A stretch of 64,000 bases of DNA from a virus: the IMG/VR virus record IMGVR_UViG_3300032331_003609, positions 124,001-188,000 of that record; one strand, 5' to 3'. A model generated the notes under the pieces. That model saw only the letters and a program-made list of their open reading frames with translations. It searched no databases and was not told where the DNA came from. The position numbers and the translations under genes were made by a program. Positions 15,948 through 24,738 of the stretch are shown piece after piece. Numbering within the stretch: the first letter of the stretch is position 1; each line of letters starts with the position of its first letter.

Positions 15948-17297
15948 ATGATACTATATCCATTAGCATTTATATCAAGATCAACTTCTTTTGTAACGTC
16001 AGGAATGATTATGCAATTGGATGCTTATGATAGGGCAAGCTATTCCGGATCTGGCACCACAGTTAATGACCTAACAGGTTCGTATACTCACACTTTAACT
16101 GGTGCTTCATTCACAATTCTTGATGGAATTAGATGTTTTGCTTGCACGACAGGAAATAACAGGGTTGTTGTAAATGGAACCGGACCTACACTACCAACAA
16201 CAGGATATACATATATCACTTGGGCTAGATTAATGAGTAGTAATTCCGGATTTAGAACATTACTTTACACAAACTCCCCTAAATACACACCGATTACTAT
16301 CCCTAATGGGACAAGTACGTTGGGATATTGGGACAGCTCATTTAAGACTTCTGAATATGATGTCTCATCTTCCTCGGATACGTGGGTTCAATTTGCAGTA
16401 GTTGGAGATAGTTCATCCCAAACATTTTATATAAATGGTTCACAGGTAGGAAGTACAATTAATGCAGGTTCAGGCGGAAGAACACATTGGGGATGGGGCA
16501 ATAACGATACTGCAGGTCAACCCTGGGGGCATGTTGCTAATTTATTTCTTTATGATAGAAAATTATCTGTTGAAGAAATCATAGGAATGTATAACCACTT
16601 AGCACCAAGATTTGTAACACCGGTTACCTCTAATCTAGTTTTACATTATGATCCATATCAAAAACCTAGCTATGCTGGGTCGGGTGCAACCCTATATGAT
16701 TTAACAAGTAATGGTTTAAATGGAACACTTAGTAACACAACATATACAAGTCCATATTTAACTTATAATGGGTCAAGTTCACAAATTTCTGTTGCTGATA
16801 ATGCATTATTAGAGCCAGGAAGCGGGGATTGGACCATGGAGGTTTGGGTAAATCAATCAGTATCGGGTAACGATGTCGTGTTAGGAAAGTTTGATCCAGG
16901 TGGACTATCACAGGACGTAAGTTATAGTATTAGAACAACCAATACCACATATTACGCACAAATTGGTTCAGGCTCTGGTTCGGGGGCAACTCTATTTGTT
17001 AATAGTACTAACTATACGGGAACTATTGGTACGTGGTACCAGTTAGTTTATGTATTTACCAACGTAGCCGCTAATACACTCCAAACATTTGTCAATGGTG
17101 CAAGTATAGGCACGGTATCACACAGTTTAGCCAGTATATTAAATACCTCGGCTAACCTATACATAGGTTCATATAATAATGGTGAATTTGCACAGTGGTT
17201 CGACGGAAAAATTGGAATTGTAAGGATTTACAACAAGTCTCTTACTTCTACTGAGGTTCTAAACAACTATAATGCTGATAAATGGAAGTATCAGTAA
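15948..17297 (+). CDS. LamG/concanavalin-like double-domain receptor-binding protein
   Basis: A 449-residue protein with two laminin-G/concanavalin-A-like modules. Module 1 spans about 20-215 and includes GYTYITWARLMSS, FYINGSQVGSTINAGSG and LFLYDRKLSVEEIIGMYN. Module 2 spans about 222-447 and includes YLTYNGSSSQISVADNALLE, DWTMEVWVNQS and IGIVRIYNKSLTSTEVLNNY. The 'L-x-x-Y-[D/N]-[R/K]-x-L-[S/T]-x-x-E' ending is diagnostic for LamG-like jelly rolls. Such domains bind glycans and are common at phage fibre tips. As the last gene of the fibre locus, it probably recognises a surface polysaccharide. Confidence 0.82.
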   Translation: MILYPLAFISRSTSFVTSGMIMQLDAYDRASYSGSGTTVNDLTGSYTHTLTGASFTILDGIRCFACTTGNNRVVVNGTGPTLPTTGYTYITWARLMSSNSGFRTLLYTNSPKYTPITIPNGTSTLGYWDSSFKTSEYDVSSSSDTWVQFAVVGDSSSQTFYINGSQVGSTINAGSGGRTHWGWGNNDTAGQPWGHVANLFLYDRKLSVEEIIGMYNHLAPRFVTPVTSNLVLHYDPYQKPSYAGSGATLYDLTSNGLNGTLSNTTYTSPYLTYNGSSSQISVADNALLEPGSGDWTMEVWVNQSVSGNDVVLGKFDPGGLSQDVSYSIRTTNTTYYAQIGSGSGSGATLFVNSTNYTGTIGTWYQLVYVFTNVAANTLQTFVNGASIGTVSHSLASILNTSANLYIGSYNNGEFAQWFDGKIGIVRIYNKSLTSTEVLNNYNADKWKYQ

Positions 17298-17339
17298 ATA
17301 TTACATGGGATACAATTAATCGGATCCTTCTTAGTTTTT

Positions 17340-17348
17340 GATATATAA
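17340..17348 (+). promoter_or_regulatory. Late-motif copy upstream of the 17430 gene (distal)
   Basis: GATATATAA lies 90 nt before the ATG at 17430, in the gap after the fibre locus. A closer copy at 17401 is better placed, so this may be a second start site or a chance match. Confidence 0.35.
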
Positions 17349-17400
17349 TGGATATACTGACTTTAAACTCTGAATGCTTAAAAAATGGTTTTAGAACATA

Positions 17401-17420
17401 GATATATACAATAAAATAAA
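17401..17420 (+). promoter_or_regulatory. Late promoter GATATATACAATAAAATAAA
   Basis: GATATATA begins 29 nt before the ATG at 17430 and is followed by the A-rich CAATAAAATAAA leader. Almost the same 18 bases occur before the 34557 gene. Confidence 0.72.
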
Positions 17421-17429
17421 TCCCTCAAA

Positions 17430-19679
17430 ATGGATAGAATTAATTTCGACGATAATCTGTCACAGATAAAAATGGAAAAGGCTAAAGCTGCTGCCACTCT
17501 TTTAAATGAGAGCTGGGGTGGTAACGGAGGTTTTATTCCAGGCGCTGCTGGCTCGTATACAGACGGTTTACAAAAAGAGATAGCTAATATGTCTACAGAA
17601 GACAGAAACCTAGCTAAACCTTCTTTTTCTGTTGGTGTGTTAGAAACAGCAATGGCTTTAAACAATACATCATTCACTGAATTGCCAGAAGCTAAGGTCC
17701 TGGTTGAGAAATACATCAATCATGCAGCGGTTAAAGGAATTTCTGAGGCTTACCTGATTGAATCAATGATCTCTGAATTGGAAAACTTTGCTTGGGAAAA
17801 GAATGTAAAATCTGCATTAAATACCCTAAAGAAAACATTTGAAAGCAATAGAAGAGAAATTGAAGTAGCAAAGGCTATTGAAGAAATTAATAGATCAGCA
17901 GGTAGAGATTTATTTTCTGGTATTGTTGAATCAATGAGAAATTGGTTAGCAGCAGATCAAAGAATTTCAGAAAGTCTTTTAAGAGACCTTAAGAAATGGG
18001 GATTTAACCCAACAGTTAGAAATCTAGTTGAGAAGGTATCTTATTTGGAGAATAACAGCTCAAGCAGATTTAGTATTAAAGTAGCATCTGATACATGCAG
18101 TGTCAGCCCTATTATTGCTCCAAGTTTAGTTACTGAAAGTTCTTCAATATTTGTAACATCTGATAGATTCTTCAGAGCTACAGAAGAAGGAGTATCTGTA
18201 ATGGAAAGAGCAGAAGCTTCAAAACTTCCTGGTAAATTCTTAAATGCAGTTTTAGCACTTTCTAATCCAAATGTTAAAGTTAACGAAAGTGGTTTAGATC
18301 TTTATATAGGTAAAAATAAAATCTCTGTTGTTTTTGAAAGTGAAACAGATACTAAAAATATTTTCTTCAACGGTAAAAGAGTAGCAGAAGATAAATTAGG
18401 ATTCACATTATCTTTTGAATTAAGAAATGGCTTCCAAGGATCTGCTAATGCAATTGAAAATGCAGTTCAAGTAGTAGAAGCTGCTAACTATCTTTCTGAA
18501 ATTGATTTTGGTAAAAAGATCTCTTCTAAAATCTACGAAGGAGTAGAAGCTAACGTATTTAAATTTGGCGAAAAGGTTTACGTTCATAAAGTAAACCCTG
18601 CTATGAGAAAGAACGAGCTTTTAGAAGGAAACGGCAATCAAGCAGTTAATATAGTAAAAGAATTCTTAGGATTTGATCTTTCTGAATCTATGACAGAAGT
18701 TTTAGAAAAAGAAGAAAGAATCTTAGCTATCATGAAGAATGACAAAGAATCTATCAAGAAAAACCTATCTATCGTAGAGAGCGAAATGAACAAGATTGCT
18801 AAAGCACTTGAATCAAATCCTTCTTTACAAAATTCTGATGAAATTAAAGAAGCTCAAGTAATGCTTAGCAATGAGTCTACTGCATTAAAATCTAAATGGA
18901 ATCAAATCTCAGTTGAGATTGAAAGATTCGAAAAAGGAGCTAAGAAGGTATCTAAAATCTCTGAAAACGAAGGATATGGTATTAACACCGATGTTAAAAT
19001 AAACAGAAACGGAGAAAAAGGTAGAGTTGTAGGTGTAAATGGTAATTCTAAAACATACACAGTTATGTTTGAGAATGGAAAAACCGGAGAATTTTTCTTC
19101 AATGATGTAACTGATATCTCAGATGAAATTAACAACATTGAATTACAACCAGTTAATGATTTACAAGAAGAGGAAACAAACGAATCAGCTGAAGCTAACT
19201 TAGCAGAAGCACCGGACACAACTGCAGCAGGATCAGCAAAAGATATTGACGATTTAAATGCTCACAATTTAGCAAATTTAGATGTTAAAGGTGGTAAGAA
19301 ATTAAAAGAAGATCCAAAAGGAACTTCTGGTAAACATGAATTAGCAACTGCTCCTGAGCACACAGCAAAGACAGGAAAGAAATTCGTTCAAAAAGAAAAG
19401 AATGCTAACTTAGCTGATGCACCACATAGCACATCTGCTGGATCAGCAAAAGATATTGAAGATTTAAAAGCTCACAATTTAGCAATTATCGAGTCTCAAA
19501 AGAATGCTAACTACGAAAAAGCACCTTCTGGCAAGAAAGAGAAAGTTAAAAAATTAGTTCTTGGTAAAAAAGGAACTTTGGCTAAAGCACCAGGTAATAG
19601 CAAGCATAACGGTAAAGGTGATCACGAGCCTCTTAATAGAGCAACCCTATCTAAAGCACCGTCTACAAAAAAAAAGTAA
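17430..19679 (+). CDS. Late head-module protein with 'LAxAP' repeats; possible -1 frameshift at the end
   Basis: A 749-residue protein of unknown family under a strong late promoter. Near the N-terminus is LLNE|SWGG (E27), a candidate gp21-type maturation site. Residues about 30-480 are mostly helical with a beta-rich section (about 195-330). A small beta domain (KGRVVGVNGNSKTYTVMFEN) lies near 540. The C-terminal 170 residues are Lys- and Ala-rich with repeated LAxAP motifs (NLAEAPDTT, ELATAPEHT, NLADAPHST, TLAKAPGNS, TLSKAPSTK) and two copies of AGSAKDI[D/E]DL. The gene ends ACA AAA AAA AAG TAA, containing the slippery heptamer A AAA AAG, and an open -1 frame continues beyond the stop. Confidence 0.72.
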   Translation: MDRINFDDNLSQIKMEKAKAAATLLNESWGGNGGFIPGAAGSYTDGLQKEIANMSTEDRNLAKPSFSVGVLETAMALNNTSFTELPEAKVLVEKYINHAAVKGISEAYLIESMISELENFAWEKNVKSALNTLKKTFESNRREIEVAKAIEEINRSAGRDLFSGIVESMRNWLAADQRISESLLRDLKKWGFNPTVRNLVEKVSYLENNSSSRFSIKVASDTCSVSPIIAPSLVTESSSIFVTSDRFFRATEEGVSVMERAEASKLPGKFLNAVLALSNPNVKVNESGLDLYIGKNKISVVFESETDTKNIFFNGKRVAEDKLGFTLSFELRNGFQGSANAIENAVQVVEAANYLSEIDFGKKISSKIYEGVEANVFKFGEKVYVHKVNPAMRKNELLEGNGNQAVNIVKEFLGFDLSESMTEVLEKEERILAIMKNDKESIKKNLSIVESEMNKIAKALESNPSLQNSDEIKEAQVMLSNESTALKSKWNQISVEIERFEKGAKKVSKISENEGYGINTDVKINRNGEKGRVVGVNGNSKTYTVMFENGKTGEFFFNDVTDISDEINNIELQPVNDLQEEETNESAEANLAEAPDTTAAGSAKDIDDLNAHNLANLDVKGGKKLKEDPKGTSGKHELATAPEHTAKTGKKFVQKEKNANLADAPHSTSAGSAKDIEDLKAHNLAIIESQKNANYEKAPSGKKEKVKKLVLGKKGTLAKAPGNSKHNGKGDHEPLNRATLSKAPSTKKK
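19667..19676 (+). other. Candidate -1 slippery site A AAA AAG
   Basis: A run of nine A then G lies immediately before the stop at 19677. In the zero frame it reads A-AAA-AAG, the same heptamer used by Escherichia coli dnaX. A -1 shift here enters an open frame of 84 codons ending at 19930. A hairpin with a 12-bp stem starts 26 nt downstream, which is further than usual for frameshift stimulators. Confidence 0.5.
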
Positions 19680-19930
19680 ACACAATTTCTGAACATAGAA
19701 AAGAGTTCGTTTCCGAAGGTATAGGAAGCGAACTCTCTTTTTTTGCAGAGGATCTGACAAAGACCATAGGTAAATTGAAGGAATTAGAAACAACCAGTCA
19801 CTCTAACAGTAAGATAGGATTGAAGACCATACAAGACAGCATAAAAAAACTTGTGGCTTTAGAGGAAGATGTAACTAGACAAATGGAAACATTAGAAGGT
19901 CATTTCTCTCAAGAAAATAATACAGACTAA
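19673..19930 (+). CDS. Coiled-coil extension or separate small gene in the -1 frame
   Basis: An open frame of clearly protein-like sequence with no ATG near its start: VNTISEHRKEFVSEGIGSEL, later DLTKTIGKLKELETT, IQDSIKKLVALEEDVTRQME, ending SQENNTD. The frame is open back to 19655, where a stop precedes it. It could be a -1 frameshift extension of the 749-residue protein (product about 833 residues). It could also be a separate gene using ATT 19685 or TTG 19775, or the continuous C-terminus if one A is missing from the homopolymer. The stop lies 5 nt before the gp55 ATG, as expected for tightly packed real genes. Confidence 0.6.
   Translation, partial: KVNTISEHRKEFVSEGIGSELSFFAEDLTKTIGKLKELETTSHSNSKIGLKTIQDSIKKLVALEEDVTRQMETLEGHFSQENNTD
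19703..19744 (+). terminator. Hairpin: terminator-like or frameshift-associated
   Basis: GAGTTCGTTTCC / GGAAGCGAACTC, a 12-bp stem with one G-U pair and loop GAAGGTATA, is followed by TCTTTTTTT. It has the form of a rho-independent terminator, yet it lies inside an open frame that continues to 19930. It may attenuate transcription between the 17430 gene and gp55. Confidence 0.6.
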
Positions 19931-19935
19931 ACCAA

Positions 19936-20292
19936 ATGGAGTATGTTAAAAACAAAGATCTAAAAAGAGCGATATTAGAATCAAAAGAGAATGGAAAATT
20001 AACCGCAGAAACGGTTAAAATGTTTACTTTAATAGTAAATGGTCTTTCAAAAACAAAATCCTATCGGGATATTGAAGATAAAGAAGATTGCATAGCATTT
20101 GGAATGGAGGATTTAATTAAATATTGGGACAGATTTGATCCAGCTAAATCCGATAATCCATTTGCATTTATTTCACAAATTGCCAAAAACGGAATGCAAA
20201 AAGGTTGGAAAAAAATACATTCAACCAGGTCTATAAAAACCATCCCCTTTTCTAGACTTACAAGGGATGATAATCAAAATTATAATGTCTAA
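19936..20292 (+). CDS. 55: Late-transcription sigma factor, gp55-like
   Basis: A 118-residue homologue of T4 gp55, the divergent sigma that directs host RNA polymerase to late promoters. T4 gp55 is longer (185 residues). As recalled from the T4 sequence, the N-terminal EYVKNKDLKRAIL corresponds to its YVNNKELLQAII, VNGLSKTKSY to AEGLSKRFNF, and YWDRFDPAKSDNPFAFISQI to LHNFDETKYKNPHAYITQA, a sigma region-2-like core. The C-terminal part, which in T4 contacts the sliding clamp, is short here (SRLTRDDNQNYNV). The gene overlaps the next by 8 nt (ATGTCTAA). The GATATATA/TATAAATA promoters in this window are its expected targets. Confidence 0.82.
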   Translation: MEYVKNKDLKRAILESKENGKLTAETVKMFTLIVNGLSKTKSYRDIEDKEDCIAFGMEDLIKYWDRFDPAKSDNPFAFISQIAKNGMQKGWKKIHSTRSIKTIPFSRLTRDDNQNYNV

Positions 20293-20779
20293 AACCAATA
20301 TAAAAAATGTCAAACCTAATGGCAGATTTAAATCGGGAAAATTCGTACCAAGAAATCCCGAGAAGTATATTGGCGATATTCACAACATAATCTATAGATC
20401 ATCATGGGAAGGGAGATTTTGTATGTATTGCGATCAGAATCCTAGCATCTTAAAATGGGCTTCAGAAGCGGTGCAAATAGAATATTGGAATCCCATTGAT
20501 AAAAAAACCCACATTTACCACCCCGATTATTACATAAAGGTTCAAAAAAGGGATATGTCAACTGAGGATTGGATTATTGAAATAAAACCATCTTCCCAAT
20601 ATCAGTTAGAAAAAAAACCAGTTTTAAAAGAACCGATGACGGAAAAGAGAATTAGATCTCATAACGATCAAATGCAAATATGGATCGTGAACAGAGCTAA
20701 ATTTGATGCTGCAATGAATTTTGCAAAGTTTAATGGATATAAGTTTGGAGCCATAGATGAAAATTTCATTTTTAGATAA
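20285..20779 (+). CDS. 4: Head completion nuclease, gp4-like
   Basis: A 164-residue protein matching T4 gp4 (gp50), a TnsA-like endonuclease-fold protein required for head completion before tail joining. Conserved features are FVPRNPEKYIGDIHNIIYRS, SSWEGRFCMYCDQNP, a central YHPDYYIKVQ (PD motif), and DWIIEIKPSSQ (E-x-K), completing the PD-(D/E)xK arrangement. ATG 20285 is preferred to ATG 20267 because the similarity to gp4 begins afterwards and the overlap with gp55 is shorter. The last base of its stop is the first base of the next ATG. Confidence 0.85.
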   Translation: MSKTNIKNVKPNGRFKSGKFVPRNPEKYIGDIHNIIYRSSWEGRFCMYCDQNPSILKWASEAVQIEYWNPIDKKTHIYHPDYYIKVQKRDMSTEDWIIEIKPSSQYQLEKKPVLKEPMTEKRIRSHNDQMQIWIVNRAKFDAAMNFAKFNGYKFGAIDENFIFR

Positions 20780-21351
20780 TGGATTTTAAAATAGAAATAA
20801 GAGATGCTATAGAGAAAGCTGGATCCCCTGCAAAATTAGCGGAGGAAAGTTTTTTGAATTATTCAAAGAACTATGCAGTACTTACTAGTTCAGAGTCGCT
20901 TAGGAGTTTAGTTCAGGGAAAGATCTACACATTTTATTATGATTCAGATATTAAGGCAGATAAGGGATTTGTTAATAGAAGACCCGTAGTGTTCTTTGAA
21001 TCAAAAGAGATAACCCCATCAAAAAGCATAATAAAAGGAATAGACATGATCTTGCTAAGTCCAAAAGACAGAAAGAATTTCTTCATCCGATTACATTCTA
21101 TTTATGGTAAAATCATGGATCAGAACGAAAAAAGAGATAGATCTGCGCACATGCCTTTAAGATTTGACCCCTCAGTATTAGAAACTTTAATGGGAGGTAT
21201 CAAGTATAATCATGCATACACCGGATACAAAATGGAAAAAATAAAAGGATTAAAGGAAATAGAAAGAGAGGAGTGGAGATATTTAGTCTATCTAAACACC
21301 AAATCTATTGAGGGGGCTGATTTGAACGATATATACAACAAATATCAATAA
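20779..21351 (+). CDS. T4-like structural/assembly protein, unrecognised
   Basis: A 190-residue protein between the gp4 and portal genes. A central motif GKIYTFYYDSDIKADKGFVN, then RRPVVFFES, followed by 'IDMILLSPKDRKNFFIRL' and 'HAYTGYKMEKIKGLKEIERE', recalls a conserved protein of T4-like phages in which '[Y/F]-Y-D-R-x-P-L-V' precedes a hydrophobic LP-rich segment. That resemblance is from memory and tentative. Overlaps of 1 nt on both sides (TAATG type) show tight coupling with the head genes. Function unknown. Confidence 0.65.
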   Translation: MDFKIEIRDAIEKAGSPAKLAEESFLNYSKNYAVLTSSESLRSLVQGKIYTFYYDSDIKADKGFVNRRPVVFFESKEITPSKSIIKGIDMILLSPKDRKNFFIRLHSIYGKIMDQNEKRDRSAHMPLRFDPSVLETLMGGIKYNHAYTGYKMEKIKGLKEIEREEWRYLVYLNTKSIEGADLNDIYNKYQ

Positions 21352-22943
21352 TGGCAGGATTTTTAGGAGATAATAGGAGCAATCCATTTTTTAGTAACGT
21401 TCTAAATAACCTTAGAAAAATAGGTTCTTTTGGAATGAGCTATGGTGACATGGTTGTTAAAAACTCCCAAGCGGTAGGTACTACCGAGGCAATGTTCTTA
21501 AAACAGGGCGGAATTCAGGATGAAAATTTCTTATATGCTTTAAGAAAGGCAGATACCACAGCTAAACAATACATAGCTTATTTTGATAGGGATTACATCA
21601 ATAAGAAAACATATCTTAGAAGCTTTGCACTTAATCCTGAAATAGAATTTATTTTAGATACCGTTTGCGACGAAGCTATTGTATATGATGATAAAAACTT
21701 CTTTTCATATTTTGTATCAACAGATATCAAGGGTATTGGCGAAGAGATGGAACAGCAAATACAAGACAGATATAAAGAAATTTATAGCTTATTTGGCTTT
21801 AATGAAGGAATCTCTGCATGGCACTTTTTTAGGAACTTTTTAATTGATGGGATATTAGCATTTGAAATCATATTTGACTCGAGGGGAAAGAATATTATAG
21901 GATTTAAAGAATTAGATCCTGCATCCTTATTGCCTTCCGTCGAAAAACAACTTGACGGTAATTTCGTAGAATGCTGGATTCAATACCCAGACAATCCCTC
22001 TTTATCTAGAAAATTGTACGATTCACAGATTATTTATATTTCATACGCTAAGGGAAATACAACAACAAGAGTAAGTTATGTAGAAAGATTGATTAGATCT
22101 TTTAATCTATTAAGAATTATGGAGCATACCAGAGTAATTTGGAATGTTATGAATTCATCATATAGAATGACAATGACTGTTCCAGTAGGAACAAAATCCC
22201 CGCAAAAAGCAAAACAATCATTAGCTGAGCTGATGAGCATCTATAAAGAAGATATTAGTCTTAATCAAGATAGCGGTGAGCTTTTTGTGAACGGAAAACC
22301 AAACATTCAGTTCTTTAAAAATTATCTGATGCCGTCTACTCCCAACGGAACACCTGATATAACACCATTAGCAGGAAGCGGAGATGCAACACCTTTTAGC
22401 GATTTAAAAGCTTTAGCATATTTTGCAGATAAGCTTAAATTAGATTCTAAAATTCCATATTCAAGATTTGATAGAGAGGATAGAGGTACACAGGGTACAT
22501 TCAGTGGTAACGCAGAAGGATTAGATCAAGAAGAGATAAGATTCTTTAAATTCATTACAAGATTAAGATCCATCTATCAAGATATACTTCTAAAACCTTT
22601 ATGGATACAATTTTGCTTGGATCATCCAGAGCATAAAAGGGATTTTATGGTTAAGAGCCAATTCGGTTTAGATTATGTTAAAGATAATTCTTTTGCTGAA
22701 ATAAAATATATGGAGATCCTCAATGCAAGAAAAGATCAAGTAACTAAAATTGCAGGTCTTTTAGATGCTGACGGAACACCGTATTTCTCGTTGAATTATG
22801 TACTAGACAAGTATCTTGGAATGACCGATGATGATAAGATAGCTAACGAGAAAGCAAAAGAGGCAGCAGAGAAGAAGAAAAAAGAGAAGGAGAAAGAAGC
22901 AGGAGAAGCAGGAGAAGCACCAGAAGGAGAATTTAAACTTTAA
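21351..22943 (+). CDS. 20: Portal protein, gp20-like (paralogue A)
   Basis: A 530-residue portal protein of the T4 gp20 family, close to T4's 524. The portal is the dodecameric ring at one capsid vertex through which DNA is packaged and to which the neck joins. Conserved segments are EFILDTVCDEAIVYDD (near residue 100), GFKELDPASLLPS, YVERLIRSFNLLRIMEHTRV, NSSYRMTMTVPVG and DKLKLDSKIPYSRFDRE. The C-terminus is a charged Lys/Glu/Ala tail (from about 500). The first 40 residues (RKIGSFGMSYGDMVVKNSQA) are shared with the next gene. Two portal-type genes in tandem is unusual. Confidence 0.9.
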   Translation: MAGFLGDNRSNPFFSNVLNNLRKIGSFGMSYGDMVVKNSQAVGTTEAMFLKQGGIQDENFLYALRKADTTAKQYIAYFDRDYINKKTYLRSFALNPEIEFILDTVCDEAIVYDDKNFFSYFVSTDIKGIGEEMEQQIQDRYKEIYSLFGFNEGISAWHFFRNFLIDGILAFEIIFDSRGKNIIGFKELDPASLLPSVEKQLDGNFVECWIQYPDNPSLSRKLYDSQIIYISYAKGNTTTRVSYVERLIRSFNLLRIMEHTRVIWNVMNSSYRMTMTVPVGTKSPQKAKQSLAELMSIYKEDISLNQDSGELFVNGKPNIQFFKNYLMPSTPNGTPDITPLAGSGDATPFSDLKALAYFADKLKLDSKIPYSRFDREDRGTQGTFSGNAEGLDQEEIRFFKFITRLRSIYQDILLKPLWIQFCLDHPEHKRDFMVKSQFGLDYVKDNSFAEIKYMEILNARKDQVTKIAGLLDADGTPYFSLNYVLDKYLGMTDDDKIANEKAKEAAEKKKKEKEKEAGEAGEAPEGEFKL

Positions 22944-22946
22944 TAA

Positions 22947-24680
22947 ATGGCAGGATTCATTGACAATTTTTCACAGAGTAACCCAAACATGGGGCGTATA
23001 CTCAAAGCCGTAAGTAAAATCGGAAGCTTCGGAATGGAGTATAAAGATCTTGTTGTGAAAAATTCTCAAGCAATTGGGGTTTCAGAAGCAATGATGAGAC
23101 AAAAATTAGCATTAACAGATTCTGATGAGGATTTTATTTTTAGCCTTGCAGCTGCAGATACCACTAGTAGAAAATACATTGCTTATTTTGATAAAGATTA
23201 TCCATACAAAAGAGATTTTTTAAGAAGCTTTGCACTTAATGCCGAGATAGAATGGATTTTAGACATCCTTGCTGATGAAGCTATAGTTTATGATGACAGA
23301 AATTTTTGCTGCAGTCTATCACTGGTTAATATGGATCTAAAGGATGAAATAGCAGACTCATTGAGGGAGAACTTTAGAAAGATCTATGTCTCCCATGGAT
23401 TTAACAACGGAATTTCAGCTTGGCAGTATTTTAGACAATTTTTAATAGATGGATTTTTATCTTTTGAAATAGTTTATTCAGATGATGGAAAACAAATAGT
23501 AGGATTTAAAGAATTAGATCCAGTTTCATTGACCCCATCTGTAGAGAGAAACCCTGGAGGACAAACTGTTCAAATATGGTATCAGTACTATGGAGACAGT
23601 GTTAGAGAAAGAAAGCTATATGATGCTCAGGTCATATATGTTTCTTTTGCAAATGGTAATGGCACAAGCAGAACAAGTTATGCTGAAAGATTAATTAGAT
23701 CCCATAATCTTCTAAAGATAATGGAGCATACCAGAATCATTTGGAATGTTATGAATGCTTCTTTCCGATTGAAGATGACTATCCCGGTTGGTTCTAGATC
23801 TCCTCAAAAAGCAAAAGAGACATTAGGGGAATTGATGAACATGTATAAGGAGGATATTAAACTTAATACTGATTCCGGAGAATTAAGTATTAACGGACGT
23901 CCAAATTTACAATTTTATAAGAACTATCTTTTCCCTGTCCAAGGAGGAGAATCACCTAAAATAGAGACTATTAATAATGCAGGGCCAAACTTAAATGTTA
24001 TAGATGCTGTGGTTTATTTCTTCAATAAATTAAAAGCAGATTCTAAGATACCATTTAATAGATTCGCTGCTAGATCTGGTGGAACCGTAGGAACATATAA
24101 GATAGGAGCAGAATCTGCAGAAAGGGATGAAATCAGATATAATAAATTCATTAATAGAATTAGATCAATCTATCAAGAGATCATACTAAAACCATTATGG
24201 ATTCAGATGACTTTGGATTATCCTGAACTTGATAAGGATTCTATATTTAGATCCCAATTAGGGCTTAAATTTAACTCCGATAATCAGTTTGGTGAATCTA
24301 AAGAGATAGAACAACTAATTAAGAAAATAGATTTTATAGCAGGACTTTCTGAAATTAAAGAAAAGAAAGGCGAAGAAGAACTTCCTTATTTTAGCCAGGA
24401 TTTTCTTATAGATAAATTTTTAGGATTGACCAACGAAGATAGAAGGGTTAATAATATTTACAAGAAAAAGGAGGAGGAGGAAGGCAAAGCAGCAGCTGCA
24501 ATTTCAGGATCTGCTACACCAGCACCAGCAGGTGGAGGTGACACAGCAACTCCAGCAGCAGAAACTGGAGGCGATGAAGCAGCACCAGCAGCTGAAGCCC
24601 CTGCGGAAGAAGCACCAGCAGCAGAAGCCACACCAGCACCAGCACCAGCAGCAGCAGCAACAGAGACTGAAGCACCTTAA
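22947..24680 (+). CDS. 20: Portal protein, gp20-like (paralogue B)
   Basis: A 577-residue gp20-family portal protein, homologous along most of its length to paralogue A and starting 3 nt after it. Shared blocks are SKIGSFGMEYKDLVVKNSQA, EWILDILADEAIVYDDRNF, GFKELDPVSLTPSVE, YAERLIRSHNLLKIMEHTRI, NASFRLKMTIPVGSRSPQK and NKLKADSKIPFNRFAAR. The core motifs are intact in both copies, so neither looks like a pseudogene. It differs by an Ala/Pro/Glu-rich tail of about 65 residues (from about 512). This is the last gene of the head unit; the early-type ligase promoter begins 7 nt after its stop. Confidence 0.9.
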   Translation: MAGFIDNFSQSNPNMGRILKAVSKIGSFGMEYKDLVVKNSQAIGVSEAMMRQKLALTDSDEDFIFSLAAADTTSRKYIAYFDKDYPYKRDFLRSFALNAEIEWILDILADEAIVYDDRNFCCSLSLVNMDLKDEIADSLRENFRKIYVSHGFNNGISAWQYFRQFLIDGFLSFEIVYSDDGKQIVGFKELDPVSLTPSVERNPGGQTVQIWYQYYGDSVRERKLYDAQVIYVSFANGNGTSRTSYAERLIRSHNLLKIMEHTRIIWNVMNASFRLKMTIPVGSRSPQKAKETLGELMNMYKEDIKLNTDSGELSINGRPNLQFYKNYLFPVQGGESPKIETINNAGPNLNVIDAVVYFFNKLKADSKIPFNRFAARSGGTVGTYKIGAESAERDEIRYNKFINRIRSIYQEIILKPLWIQMTLDYPELDKDSIFRSQLGLKFNSDNQFGESKEIEQLIKKIDFIAGLSEIKEKKGEEELPYFSQDFLIDKFLGLTNEDRRVNNIYKKKEEEEGKAAAAISGSATPAPAGGGDTATPAAETGGDEAAPAAEAPAEEAPAAEATPAPAPAAAATETEAP

Positions 24681-24686
24681 TTGAAA

Positions 24687-24720
24687 CATTTTTTATAATC
24701 GGGTTTTTTATTTACATTTG
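24687..24720 (+). promoter_or_regulatory. Bipartite early/middle promoter (copy 2)
   Basis: CATTTTTTAT at 24687-24696 and TACATTTG at 24713-24720, 26 nt start to start, ending 18 nt before the ligase ATG. It drives the replication operon 24739-29003. Confidence 0.7.
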
Positions 24721-24738
24721 ACCTGTAAATAAACAAAC

